From positions 6,222,327 through 6,286,326 of the forward strand of contig JABBOT010000016.1 in the NCBI GenBank assembly GCA_016165875.1: a DNA stretch of 64,000 nt, read 5' to 3'. This document shows positions 33,803-45,059 of the stretch, piece by piece (the first letter of the stretch is position 1; each line of letters opens with the position of its first letter). A program made the translations under genes and the position numbers. Source of the stretch: Acanthopleura granulata (lineage: Eukaryota; Mollusca; Polyplacophora; Chitonida; Chitonidae). Below the pieces are notes generated by a model. That model searched no databases and was not told the DNA's origin. It saw only the letters and a program-made list of their open reading frames with translations.

Positions 33803-34045
33803 CTAAATAAAGGGTTGAATAAAAGCTGTCAGACCAGTGTTTATAAGGCGAATTTATATACGTCAACGTCCGTCCCAATGAAGCCTTGGTATAAACATAT
33901 GGCCAAAATTGATCTTGAACAGGGAATTTCTCGGGTTTCCCGTTCTCAGTGTCCTTGGTGACAATGTGTGGTCCACGACGCTCGTATTGCTATTTCCTCA
34001 TGTCATCTAATCATTTTTGATGACCATCCGTCTCCCATCAATATG

Positions 34046-34046
<1 letters not shown>

Positions 34047-34100
<54 letters not shown>
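34047..34100. repeat. TA microsatellite
   Basis: About 26 TA units. The tyrosine/isoleucine open frames on both strands derive from it. Confidence 0.98.
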
Positions 34101-34104
<4 letters not shown>

Positions 34105-34635
34105 AGAAAGTAGAAACATTCGGTTGTACCTTGCCAAAGGTAGGAGGTCCACCCGGGGCATTCCAATCTCTTCTACAGAAAACTGACCGTTCTTAGGTCT
34201 GGCGTTCAGCAACAATGAAATAAATAAACAAAGAAATAAACACATGCAAATGGCCGATCAGAAGTACAATTCAAAATGGAATTGATATCGTGACGCTGAT
34301 TTCATTCAGTTGACGTTATCGGAGATAATATTACACTGATAGAAAGGTCCGTGCATAACACATTGTCAATCAAATTGTCAGTTTGATTGTTAATGGCAAA
34401 GCGGGTAACAAAATACTGTCTTGTTACGGTTTGAGAATAACGCCGTCACGAAGCAATTTCATATAGAGGTATTTATAGTGTAACAAATAAGATACCCGCC
34501 TCTTCCCATCCTCCTTGACCCACCACCCCACAACCCCAACCCTTGGGGCCTTATTATACCTCACTGATGAACAATGTGCCGACTGTAACCACCAGGGGAC
34601 TATTTGCAGGGCGTTCTGGTCATTTTGATCATTAC

Positions 34636-35052
34636 CTGACGAGATGGAGTGAAGAGCCAAACTGAACGTGGTCTTGGCTGCGGGCAACACAGCATATGAC
34701 ATGCGTTCTGTTGTATACTCCTGTGGAATTGTCTTGGACACATTTCCAAGCCTGGCCGTATGGCGATCGCTTTTCTGGCTTGGAAACCCCTTATAACACA
34801 GCGCCACGGGGCAGCACAGCAAGAGTGTAAATAATAAACTTCGTTCGTGGAAAAATGACCATTTATTAAGAAGCTCGGAGGCAACTAGAAAAACAGACCA
34901 GCATGACTAACGGGAAAGGAAAATACTTACCTTGAATTCCTTGCCACTGTTTTCCCTATCACCATTATTGAGCTCTTGGTGGATTTTGAAGTCCCACTTT
35001 GTTCACTGCGTTCGTGAAGTGTATATTCCAGCCAAACTCCACAAACGTTTCC
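34636..35052 (-). CDS. candidate two-exon minus-strand gene piece
   Basis: Exon 35052-34931 begins after 'caatttcatatttag', stays open for 122 bases (GVWLEYTLHERSEQSGTSKS, then SIMVIGKTVARNS) and ends at a consensus donor AAG|GTAAGT. About 150 bases on, a second open segment (about 34789 or 34778 to 34636) encodes QKSDRHTARLGNVSKTIPQE and MSYAVLPAAKTTFSLALHSI, ending CAG|GTAATG. Starting it at 34778 would match the phase left by the first exon. The first donor is the strongest evidence. Extracellular character is suggested only by an N-V-S site. Confidence 0.38.
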
Positions 35053-35464
35053 CTAAATATGAAATTGTTTTAAATTCCGGGCAATAGATTATGTACTACT
35101 TATAGTTCCACATTGCTGTAAAGATTGCTGGTTCCCAGTTTTCACCAAGAAGATCCATTTGAGACTTTTTTTTTCGCAGTGACTAAATTTTTCCGATACG
35201 TCGACGGACCAGGTACGGTACAGATACCCAAGTATGTCTTATTATTGTCGATTTCACCTGAAGACTGTTAAAGGGCCGCCAAGAGCCAAACAGAAACACA
35301 TCGGCTGGATTTGCCGCCAGCCAGGGCACTGGTAGCGCCTGCTGCCGTAGACAGCGCTATTTGAGCGTGCTACGAATAAATAACACCCTAGACGACACCA
35401 GGGAGCGGCTAGCACTGACCTGCAACCTCGGAACACCTGCGTCCTTCGATGACTCGACGGTAAG

Positions 35465-35797
35465 TTAGCCGGAGAATCGATGTGGACCAGGACCCGCGCT
35501 GCCAGCAGTCTTCTCTAAGGTTCGCGCTATTTTCGATGCCGCATGAGCTAGGGCTTTCGGAGTCAGACGCCCGACTGGGTTGGCCAAGCGATCGGAGTGA
35601 TTTATTCCCAGCCGCACTTCCGTATAATCCACGGGTATGCTCAACGTGCTGGCTTCATATCGCAACGCAAGCTTCTTTGGCTGGATAATACCGAGATTGG
35701 CTTTTGTTCTTTCATCTCCGTTGGCATTATCTTTTATTAGCACCGTGGAAAAAGTCGTAAAGCTCACGGCAGAATTTTCAATTTTCCGCAAGCGTAC
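35465..35797 (-). CDS. candidate minus-strand exon, 110 codons
   Basis: From the acceptor-like 'gactgtgcattag' a frame runs to TAA at 35465 with no low complexity. It contains LGIIQPKKLALRYEASTLSI, YTEVRLGINHSDRLANPVG and LAHAASKIARTLEKTAG. Codons of the purine-any-pyrimidine type are frequent. It lacks an early ATG. On the opposite strand a consensus donor (ACG|GTAAGT, 35458) terminates a 65-codon open stretch (35261-35458), so the coding strand is uncertain. Confidence 0.3.
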   Translation of the reverse strand, partial: VRLRKIENSAVSFTTFSTVLIKDNANGDERTKANLGIIQPKKLALRYEASTLSIPVDYTEVRLGINHSDRLANPVGRLTPKALAHAASKIARTLEKTAGSAGPGPHRFSG

Positions 35798-36309
35798 CTA
35801 ATGCACAGTCGGTATTTCGGTCCGAGATCCGGCCTTTAAGCAAACGTGGCAGGGTTCTAATATCAGATGGGTTTATTGAAACTGGAAGAATGTTTTTCAT
35901 TTTGTCGTTTATTTTCCCTTCTTTTTGCCATGAAAAGTTAGAGAACAAAGTTTTCGCAATTGCAAAGTATAAAAGGAAAATGAATAAGAAACATATGTAA
36001 CGAAGGGAATGATAAATGTGTTGAATGATTAATTGGATATTGATTCATCTGTTGACTTATTATTTCATTAAATCATTTATATCAACCGGTATTGTGCTGG
36101 TGGACTAAGCATCCCCGAGGCCTGTTCCCTTTTCACTGTTTTCATCTCATTAGATATGATGACAGGATGACAAGTGGAGTAATTCTAGATAAGCGACGTA
36201 TAATAAATTACACATAACAACACTGCATTTTTCGAATCTAATACTGCTGATGCCATGATGCTAGGGGAAATGTGAGTTGCTACTAGTTAAGCTTTTGTAT
36301 GCACAATTA

Positions 36310-36435
36310 CAACAGAATCTTGAGGTAAATTGGCCAAGAGGCCTGATTTCACCGGAAACATGTGATCATTTGCCGACTACCATACTGCCCTCGCTTCCTT
36401 GGTTTTACTCTGTATGGTGTTGTCTTTTTATATTA
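36310..36435 (+). repeat. interspersed repeat C, copy
   Basis: 'cttgaggtaaattggccaag', 'cctgatttcaccggaaacat' and 'ccttggttttactctgtatg' in the standard order. Confidence 0.8.
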
Positions 36436-36776
36436 ATAGATTAAATGACTGATAATCAACAAACCAAGCCTCCCGTGCCATGCAGACAAAGGCCAGTGCT
36501 GCTACGACCCTGTCCACCTCCGACTGCTTTCTCTTTCATTCACTTGGTCACAGGTGCATTTGGTAAATTGCATTTGTTCTCCATTCGGTAAAACTGTTTA
36601 GTTTTGATCAGTTAAGCCATCGCTTCGGGGCTTGACAGAACTAAGGTTACCTGGCTGTCAAGACTGGGTTTTATATTCATAGTTTTCGCCGTGATGTCAT
36701 ATACCGGCTTAGAGCCAATCTTCAGCACTCTCCTTGGTCACGTGACGGTATACTGGATTTGAAAACAAAAGCAATG

Positions 36777-36900
36777 TTAAACCAGGGGAGATAGACCTTG
36801 AATAAGATTCTGCCCTTCGAAAGTGAAAAATGAAGCTTTTATGTAAGAAATTCTTTTGAGGGAAAAGTTATCAGAATGTCGCAGTTTCAGTGTCCCGTAG
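36777..36900 (+). repeat. interspersed repeat E, copy 2
   Basis: Aligns with 21-145 in the same orientation ('gagatagaccttgaataaga', 'aatgaagcttttatgtaaga'). Confidence 0.72.
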
Positions 36901-37129
36901 CACATTAAACTTTGGAAAAAGACGAAGATCAGAATCTCGCCCATCTGCAGTCAGCTCCATGTTATTTAAGAAATTCTGCTACTTGTAAATAACCCGGATT
37001 TTCGAAACTAGCAACAGTGGACATGCTCGTGGTATTACCAGATTATCCGCGCAGCTGGCAGGTTATATAATAATTAGACTTTCATCCGTACAAAGTACTT
37101 CAACGGTTGAGGATGATCGCCACGTTGGA

Positions 37130-37416
37130 TAGATGAATAGTTGCAATCAAAGCGCAACTGAGATATTTATTTGATTAATGACACCATATGTAAATAGCGC
37201 AAGAATCTGAACTTTGATTTCATTCGGCCAAGAACTGTCATTGTGTCTTTTCGTCATGATTGAAAACTGCTGACTGCTCCTCTTTGCATGAATATATCCT
37301 GTTTTTATATTTTATATACTTTCATAGTCCTTTGGTGGTTTGTGTTTTTTATCGTTTTGGAAACAGGTCTTGCGATTGTTGACCCGGAACTCCCATTTTG
37401 GTTGACGTCACATACA
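37130..37416 (+). repeat. interspersed repeat B, reference copy
   Basis: Module order: 'agttgcaatcaaagcgcaac', 'cgtcatgattgaaaactgct', 'gactgctcctctttgcatga', 'gtcctttggtggtttgtgtt', 'ggaaacaggtcttgcgattg' and 'cccggaactcccattttggt'. No protein, poly-A tail or clear terminal repeats were seen. Confidence 0.82.
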
Positions 37417-37589
37417 AATAATAATGACGTCACTCATTTCTCGTATGTCGTTTACGAGTTGCTTAACCTATCAAATAAGCAGGCGACAAATCGTTGCACA
37501 GTTTAACGTTCGTTGAAGACCACCCGTCTTCCACCAGTATGATTTGAATATATGTGTGTTTGTGTCACGTGGGAGAGTTCGTCACTAAT

Positions 37590-37705
37590 CGTGTCTTTAC
37601 GCCGGCTACTCCAGTTTCCTCCATGCGCAAAGTTGACCGCCATCCTATTAGCAAAATATATTTGAGAATGGCGTTAAACAGCGACGAAATAGATAAATAT
37701 ATGAG
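37590..37705 (+). mobile_element. SINE-like tail of a related family
   Basis: 'cggctactccagtttcctcc', 'gttgaccgccatcctattag', 'tatttgagaatggcgttaaa' and an AAAT-like end. It shares the last about 60 bases with family A but has a different upstream body, which recurs near 26130 and 42500. Confidence 0.65.
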
Positions 37706-37969
37706 GACCCAATAAATGGTAATGTAGATCGTTAAGGTCTTGAATATATGAAAAAGGCACAGTTAAAGAAGTTGGCTCTAAAGCAAACGGGAAATAGATA
37801 TTTGCGGTATTTTAGCAAATAGTGGGAGTTCTGACATGGCCTGGTGACATTGTGAGAATGAAGTGCGAGCAGGTTTGAATTTACCGTTGGCCCACGAAAC
37901 TCTTTGACCATAGGGGTGCACATATAGGACTACAGCATTGAAAGGAGAACCAAAATGTCAACAAAGGTG

Positions 37970-38056
37970 TAATAGCAATTGGTCATATGTTACAGTTGAA
38001 ATCCGGCCAATTGTCCATTTTCCTCCGTTAGGCCTTTGTTCTAACTGTTCCTATAC
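37970..38056 (-). repeat. interspersed repeat C, partial copy
   Basis: On the minus strand 'aacagttagaacaaaggcct' and 'ccggatttcaactgtaacat' match the start of the module. Confidence 0.6.
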
Positions 38057-38437
38057 AAGCTGAAGAAGTGGAGATCTACACGCCCGGATTAAACCCCCAC
38101 GGCATGATCATGAATTGTGTGCAAAAAGTATTGATTTAATTGCATGTTGTTTAGATTCGGCGTTCCATTTGTTGAATATGTTCTAAGGAAAGAGAATTAA
38201 GACCTAAATCTGGATCAGTAATAGAGCTGAAGCATTACTGTCCACCTTAAGAGCCGCAGATGCTTTATTACCAGCTATTCCGCGAAAAATGCCATCGAGA
38301 AGACAGAATCCTTCGAAGTGTCATCGTCAGCGGCCATTGTTTATGTGGAGCTTCCGGAAATGAAGCATTGCTAAGCCTTCCCCGGGCTATTCCAGGCTCC
38401 CCGTGGGTGTGGATCTGACCAGATCATATAACTGACC

Positions 38438-38537
38438 AAGGTGACCAACCAAGGCCTTACACAGTTTTTTTTCTGATATCCTCATACAAGGTGATCAACC
38501 AAGGCCTTACACAGTTTTTTTTTCTGATATCCTCCTG
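38438..38537 (+). repeat. 50-bp tandem duplication
   Basis: Two copies of a unit starting 'aaggtgaccaaccaaggcct' and ending 'ttctgatatcctcatac', differing by a T-run length and a few bases. Confidence 0.95.
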
Positions 38538-38629
38538 TATGAGGGGTCGATTCTGTCATCATGGAATTTATTTATTTGCTTAACGCTATACTTATGCTAG
38601 GGCGGCCATTTTGATATGTGCCTTGCGTA

Positions 38630-38768
38630 AACCACCAACCTTTGGTAATAATCGCCAGACCAGTGTCCAAAACGACAAATAACACAAACCATCCACCAAA
38701 AAAACTAAGAAAGTATCTAAAGTAAAATAAATCAGGATGGATTCATGAAAAGAGAAGCAATTAACTGA
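38630..38768 (-). repeat. interspersed repeat B, partial copy
   Basis: 'cgccagaccagtgtccaaaa', 'cgacaaataacacaaaccat' and 'catgaaaagagaagcaatta' match the reverse complement of 37130-37416. Confidence 0.75.
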
Positions 38769-39426
38769 GGCTCAGTACTGGTTAGTTTCGGTTAGTGTCA
38801 GGTCTGGGATAGATACCAGGAAGGATTGAACGTACATTGTGCTTTCTTTCAATCGTATTTATAGATTGGAGAAGATTAGAGCTTTCATTCTCGTTGTGTG
38901 GTATTTTTAGCGTTAGCCATTTCAAGATGATAATAATTAGGAAACGTTTCCACAATTCGCACAACTAAAATCTTGAAGTCCTCGAGCTCATAACAAAACA
39001 GATACCTTAAAAAGTAGAGAACGCGTATTTTTAGAATTCATGGATTACTTAGGAATCGCATTACCCATCATTCGTACGACTTCCTGTGCTACTCTCTTCG
39101 GGCCTGTAGTACGGAACGCCCATTTTAGACCCGTCCATTGCTCATTAGTCATATAGATTTGTCCTGTTAAATGGATATCGATCGACATGTAGTTCACTGA
39201 GTTCCTCTTTGGTTCAGAGGCTGCTCGGTCATTCGTACCCTGTCGACGATGCCGGAGTCTGTAAATGACATTAGTGTCGACTAATCGTTTTCTGTGACAG
39301 ACACAGGGTTTGCTTTTCTCGGCGGAAGGCCTCCCTGACAACTGTATCCTCTTCACAATCAGACGGAGATGCTCGAGTGCATATGGACGTCCCTGACCTT
39401 GAAAAGGAAAACAATTTTATAATTGG

Positions 39427-39518
39427 ATTTATTTATTTATTTGATCGTTGTTGTACGCCGCACTCAAGAATATTTCACTTACACCACGGCGGCCAGCATT
39501 ATGGTGGGAGGAAACCGG
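39427..39518 (-). mobile_element. SINE (family A), 3' fragment
   Basis: Tail, 'tgtacgccgcactcaagaat' and 'gccagcattatggtgggagg' on the minus strand. It is broken off in the 'aaaccgggga' region. Confidence 0.88.
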
Positions 39519-39783
39519 GGAATGTATAATTGGAGGATCTTTGCCTGGTTAACCGTTGGCTGGAGCCCACACTCGGTCGGGTGACACTTGGTTAATGAGT
39601 GAATTTAATCTGCCAGATTGGGAGTCGGCAGTTTTCTCTAGACGGGAAATGGATAGATAGAGATGGCCCGAGGAAAGATAATTGTCTGGATTTATCACTG
39701 ACTCTGGAACTGATCATTTGATGGATTGGTTGGTTGATTGATTTGTTGGTTGGTTGCTGGTTTTATTATTATTACGATGATTG

Positions 39784-39786
<3 letters not shown>

Positions 39787-39815
<29 letters not shown>
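39787..39815. repeat. ATT microsatellite
   Basis: About nine ATT units. Confidence 0.95.
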
Positions 39816-40494
39816 TTTTAAACGGGTGAACTGACCCGTGTGTTGAAGGCTCGATGGATTTATATTTACAGCTTTTTGTTAATCGGTTGATTTGAATGCT
39901 GCTTGACACTAACTTGTGTTAGCTTTTATTCGGCTGACTGACTTGTTTGTTTTCTTTGGAATGATTGATTTTTTTGATCGATGGATTGTTTGTAAAATAT
40001 ATTTCGCCAAATTCTGTTTTGGACTGTGTGTAAAAAGGGTTTTCTTTTTGCCCATGTACGAAACTATTAAAGTAAACAGTTGTTTGGATAATGTTATTCC
40101 TTTTTCACCACAGTCATACCAGAAAGAAATTATTTGAATGTGCTGTTTATGCTGTTGTTTAATTTGGTAAATTTCTTACCAGTTGACATATTTTTGGTGA
40201 TTCTGGTTTGGACTCTTCTCTTTGTAGTGGAATTCGTCAAAGTCGTCAAAAACTTAGTTATGTTGCAGAAATTTAATTCAAAACAAATTTTAAGAGCATG
40301 GAGAACTCTCAAACATTAGATAAGAGTATTGATTTGCACATGTATACCCGTCAATGTATCCACATCTGATTGGTGGAAGCCATTTACGCTGGTCGTGGGA
40401 TGTAATCGATGTACTAAACTCGTTATAGTAAGAACGGTAATCGACTGACTGCCTCATGACGCCACGATGCTTCAGGTGACGTAGTTTAAAGGCC

Positions 40495-40692
40495 TGTCTC
40501 AGACTTGAGTCAAACTTAGTCTTCAACCCAATGTATTGCACCAAAATGACGACTCACCTTAAGGATTTTTATTTCAATACTAAGAGTTGTCCAGGACGTT
40601 CCTGACAGAAATGAAAATTTGGACTTAACTTCAAATTTAAGTCTGGAATTAGTACCATAAGTCAAGACTAAGCCTGACTTACGTCTGAGACA
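40495..40692. mobile_element. short fold-back element 1 (~29-bp inverted ends)
   Basis: The left end, tgtctcagacttgagtcaaa followed by cttagtctt, pairs with the reverse complement of the right end, tgtctcagacgtaagtcagg followed by cttagtctt. It is 198 bases, has no coding capacity and resembles a small MITE. A consensus-looking minus-strand donor at about 40556 lies inside and should be ignored. Confidence 0.7.
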
Positions 40693-40713
40693 ACTTTGTG
40701 ATTCTGGGTCGCA

Positions 40714-40845
40714 TTTCACTAATAAGTCTTAAGTCGTAAATCTTAGTCTTAAGTCCTAAGTTTTACCAGTCGTAGTTTTGTTTAGTGAAACGGTCGTATG
40801 TCGTATGTTTTAGCTTAAGACCTGAGTTACGACCTTTAGTGAAAT
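40714..40845. mobile_element. short fold-back element 2
   Basis: 'tttcactaataagtcttaag' ... 'tcgtaa' pairs with 'gagttacgacctttagtgaa'. The TTTAGTGAAA motif occurs three times in the two orientations. It begins about 20 bases after element 1. Confidence 0.6.
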
Positions 40846-40859
40846 AAGTTCCAGGGGCC

Positions 40860-42060
40860 TGGGGTATAAGTTACATTAGCCTATGAGGTGCTCATGTCTG
40901 TGTCATATCAGAGCAGCTGGAATTACATAGGGCTTTAGCGGGCTCCCAAATTTGTGTCAGTTCCGTGTAACTGAGAAAGCTGTTGGGATAACGCATCTGT
41001 TTGCAAATGTTAAGTGTTTGGTGTGATTTAAGTAAACAACTGACACATGCCTTTCGCCTCATATGAATGTCTAACCTGTGAGCTGCTATGATATCCCCAA
41101 CTCCCACTCCTAACTTCCGGTTTTATTCGCACGAGTCACCAAGTGGAATTTCCATGAACGAGGAAGACGCGAAGAGAGGAAGACGCGAAGGGTCCATAAT
41201 TGCAAGGAAAAACTGTAAGCTATATACTGTCCTGCACTTCCTTTCACCAAAATGGAGACCAGTGCCACTCTTCTTCGGGGATTACATTGATGTTCGAATT
41301 TATTGTTTATTGTTGTTGTTGTTCGATTTCCTGAGTGCAGAGCCCTTTCATAATTTTCGTAACTTACGTTCGTACTCTTGGCCTTAGGACGACGATGAAA
41401 CTTAGATCAGAATTTCTTTCACTTATTCCGGGACAATATGAAATCAAAGAACTGATATTCGTCACATCCATGCCAAGAAGCTAAAATCTGTAACGAATAT
41501 ATCGCATTTGTTTACAAAATCATCGATTATCGATTTTAATCTAAACATCGCTGACCGGACTCAAGAGAATGCGCACAAAAAAGAAATTTACCGTTATGGT
41601 TACCTACTGGATAATACGGTATGATTGTAGATCGAAATATGGAGCACGACAAAGACCAGAAGGCGCTGGCTAGGGCAAAGGATTCAATATACTTTACCCC
41701 CTCTCACACCTCCATCCCCCAATTGTTCCCATCGCCCATTAAAGCCTAGGATTATACTTCATGGCAAATGCATACAAGATACAAGTATATCCAACCAAAG
41801 CCGCCACCTATCCTCCACCCAGCAAACACTTACACATTAACTTGGGAAATGAGAAATACTTCACATTCCTCACCCCAACCCAACAATATCTGAGGTCCAG
41901 TTTTCTTCACATAGCAGTACTAAAGCAGCTGAATTCATAAGTTTAAGCCTATTAAACTTCAAAGCAAGTTGTAATAAGTAAAATGAGGCGGTAAAGCGGT
42001 TGACATTTCAAGGGAAGCGACTCTTTCAAGCGGACGACCTGTTTTAATAATAGCAGTTAT
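40860..42060. other. no firm feature
   Basis: Unique-looking sequence with only short frames. No repeat-family copy was recognised. Confidence 0.45.
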
Positions 42061-42264
42061 CCCCTCCTGTGCGTATCCTGGCGCACCTGACACATGAAAT
42101 GGCTATATACCTGATAACAGAGCAGCAAAGTTTATTTTTTTTCGAATCATGTCCACTTTCACGTTTTGTTGCTTCAGAGAGATTCAAGAGTCAGTTCTCT
42201 GGTGCGCTAAAGTGTGCGCTACAGGGGATTCGTGGCTATCCAATGGACCGGACACGGGTTCGGT

Positions 42265-42345
42265 TTCGTGAACGTGGAGGAGTGGTTCAAGTGCTTGCCC
42301 TTCTGTTGCTAGGACACACGAGCCATGGGTTCATTTCGATTCTCG
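42265..42345 (+). mobile_element. tRNA-like S-element fragment (family G)
   Basis: 'gagtggttcaagtgcttgcc', 'gttgctaggacacacgagcc' and 'atgggttcatttcgattctc' parallel 25978-26030. Confidence 0.45.
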
Positions 42346-42637
42346 GACGGAATTTTGTATGTTGTTCTCGAAGCCACCTGGGCAACGATCGGTTGACAGT
42401 AATTTTCCGTACATGAAGATTACATGAATGTCAAATGAAGTTCGTTCGATAACATATATTTGCCCTCCACTAATACGATCTGTCACACGGTGAAAAGTTC
42501 CTTAGTATTTATTGCCAATGGTCGGTGGTTTACTCCAGTTTCTTCTATCTATAATACACTGGCCGTCATCGCATAAGTGAAAAGATGCAACTCTGGCCCA
42601 GTGGTTACCAAGCTATAATGATGACTCGGGAACCTAG

Positions 42638-42796
42638 GAGTTGAAACCGACATTCGTATACCAGCTGTCAACCAGAATGGGCGTTCCGGGTCAATAATCA
42701 CAAGATCAGTTTCCAAAACGACAAATAACACCAACCACCAAAGAACTAAGAAAGTCTATGAAATAAAAAAAAATAAACTAGGACGAATGCAATGTT
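42638..42796 (-). repeat. interspersed repeat B, partial copy
   Basis: 'aaccgacattcgtataccag', 'gaatgggcgttccgggtcaa' and 'ccaaagaactaagaaagtct' are the reverse complement of the 3' half of B. A shared-tail SINE piece (about 42510-42585) lies just before it. Confidence 0.8.
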
Positions 42797-43962
42797 GTTT
42801 ACAGCGACGCTAAACACCCTCAAGTAGCGCACAAAGTGTCTTAATCTACGCAAAATCTCTTACCTCCACAACATATATCAATCTATAAAGATGGTGTACG
42901 TTTTTGAAGCGTGTACTAGACACACTTTTGGCATCCTGGAAAAACTTGAAATGTTTTGGTCAGTTGTAATAGAAATTCTAACATATCGGCTGACATCAGC
43001 ATATGGCAGGCAAACCGAAATTGTTTATAACCTTGTGCGTGCTTCGAAGAAATTTATTGATCGTAGAAAAAACGTTATGGGGTTGGACTGGCAGGTAGTA
43101 TAACATCCTACTGGAAAAAATGCAGATTTCAGTACCAAGTTTGTAAGAAGAACAATAAAACAAGATTTGATTAAATTCGCTGATGTAGTAACAAGCACTA
43201 GACAATCTAAATGGCTAAAAGCGGGTTCCAAAATCTGACGAAATATTAGGGTCTTGATAAGAAAGCCAATCCGATTGATTGAAATGCCAGAAATGGACAA
43301 TCGAACAGACATGCACCCTAATCTAACCACTTCTTAAGATCTCCACAAGTTTCAATCCAAACACTATTATATAAATAAATAAATAATAAATACGAATATA
43401 AAGAACATTTTTTAGTATAGTATTAATCAAGAGTTTTGAAAAAGGTCAATTCCCTACCGGATCTTACCGAATTGGCAGTCTTGGTACCTTTAGCTCTTAC
43501 TTGAAGCTCAGCCTTCAGAAATTTTCCAAGCACCAGTCGGCCAGGTGTCATTATGATGTCACTGGGAGGGGTGTCATGTCTGGTGTCTTCGGTAGGGTGT
43601 TCCAGCGGCTGCAGCATTTTGGCGGCGTGAACTCGTTATGAAATAAGAAGACACAATATACATACATTTTAACGACTCCTTGTCGTCATATTTAACTGAT
43701 AAATTGCTGAGCAAGTCGTAAAACCCAAGCCCACATACATTTACATTCCCACTAATCATTCCCGCAAGTCATTTCAGATGCTCAAAAACTGCCTGATCAT
43801 TCTCACGAGTCTCACTTTACATCAACCGAACACTGTCTAATCGTTCTTACGGGTCATTTTACATCCTCCGGATATAGGTCGAATCTTTCGCACGTGTCAT
43901 TTTCAATCCTCTAAAAATCCTCTAATCATTCACGAGCCCTTTCCCATATTGTACCATACGAG

Positions 43963-44218
43963 AGCCTCAGTGGCCGGGGGATGAGAGTGCTGGTACTGCC
44001 CAATGACGAATAAGAGCCTTTTGCCAATGGGGTCGCCGTGTGTTCAAGTCCCGCTGATGCTGGTCTCCGCTCCAGTGGTATGTGAGAAGGTCTGCGGATG
44101 GTCGTGGGTTTCCTCTGAGTTCTGAACGGGTTTCCTTCCTCCATAAAGCCTGCCCTGGTATAAGTGAAGTATTCCTCAGTACGGCGTAAAACTCAAATAA
44201 ATTCCAATCAAATCAAAT
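43963..44218 (+). mobile_element. tRNA-derived SINE (family A), diverged full-length copy
   Basis: Head 'gagcctcagtggccggggga', B-box-like 'gtgtgttcaagtcccgc', core 'tgcggatggtcgtgggtttc', 'cagtacggcgtaaaactcaa' and a corrupted tail (aattccaatcaaatc). Several deletions are present. Confidence 0.85.
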
Positions 44219-44557
44219 CGAGCCATGTGACATTTCTCAGATGAATGATTTCTGAGAAATCCTGCCAAATATTGTAGATATGTTCTGTTGTTTACTCGGG
44301 GAAAAACTTAATTTGGAACAACAAAGAAAACTGAATATCTATGCAATGCTATAAGCATGAGAGTAAACGCGCCGTGATTACGATTCAAGCGAAAGAAGAC
44401 TAACGGGTATCGAAATAATAATGAAGTGAAAAGAAACTTCTGTCTGATTGTTGACAATACAGTCAAATCTATTTGTTTTGAAAGTTATAACGCCATATAT
44501 TTAGTTGAAAACTAGCTTATATTCCACTGTCTTCCAATAACATTTTATCCATTTCAG

Positions 44558-44707
44558 CTCGTCAGAACTGCAGTTTTTGGCTATTGTGGACTGAACCAGA
44601 TTGATTATGGTTGTTCAGAGTTAAGATTTATAATGAGAGTTTTGGACTATATCTGCATGATAACTCGCAGAGAAAATGGCCACTTCCAAAATGGACTGGG
44701 TGACTAA
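44558..44707 (+). CDS. candidate 3'-terminal exon, 49 codons
   Basis: The acceptor is excellent (cttccaataacattttatccatttcag) with a branch-like AATAAC. The frame runs to TAA and contains VRTAVFGYCGLNQIDYGCSE and RVLDYICMITRRENGHFQNG. It starts in phase 0. No AATAAA was found close downstream, which weakens a terminal-exon reading. No domain was recognised. Confidence 0.32.
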   Translation, partial: LVRTAVFGYCGLNQIDYGCSELRFIMRVLDYICMITRRENGHFQNGLGD

Positions 44708-44837
44708 CAGACTGACTCATTTCCATAAGTGCAGATTTAGAATTACCATGGCAGATACATAAAAGTGAAATGACTGTTATCTGGCAGACTGCGGCCGGCT
44801 GCCTACCTGGTTGATACATTCTGTCAAATACATGTAG

Positions 44838-45025
44838 TAAGAGTTTATACTGCGTTACCAATGTTATGAAATAACATGAAATAACAATCCCAAGTCCATG
44901 CACAACCCACATTTAAACTCAAGCACACGTAGGAGGAATTTATACTACGTTACCAGTGTTATGAAATAACGTGAGATAACAATCGCAAGTCCATGCACAA
45001 CCCACATTTAAACTTAAAATACAAA
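44838..45025 (+). repeat. 95-bp tandem duplication
   Basis: 'tttatactgcgttaccaatg' recurs 95 bases later as 'tttatactacgttaccagtg'. Both are followed by 'gttatgaaataac' and 'aagtccatgcacaacccaca'. Confidence 0.95.
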
Positions 45026-45059
45026 CGCACATCAGCCTAGATTTGATCTTCATCTCCAC

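Noticed and set aside
33968..34245. Tyrosine/isoleucine-repeat frames on both strands
   Set aside because: TA microsatellite translation.
42149..42265. Exon after the strong acceptor 'cacgttttgttgcttcag'
   Set aside because: Two frames are open only briefly, the region runs into a tRNA-like repeat and no donor is evident.
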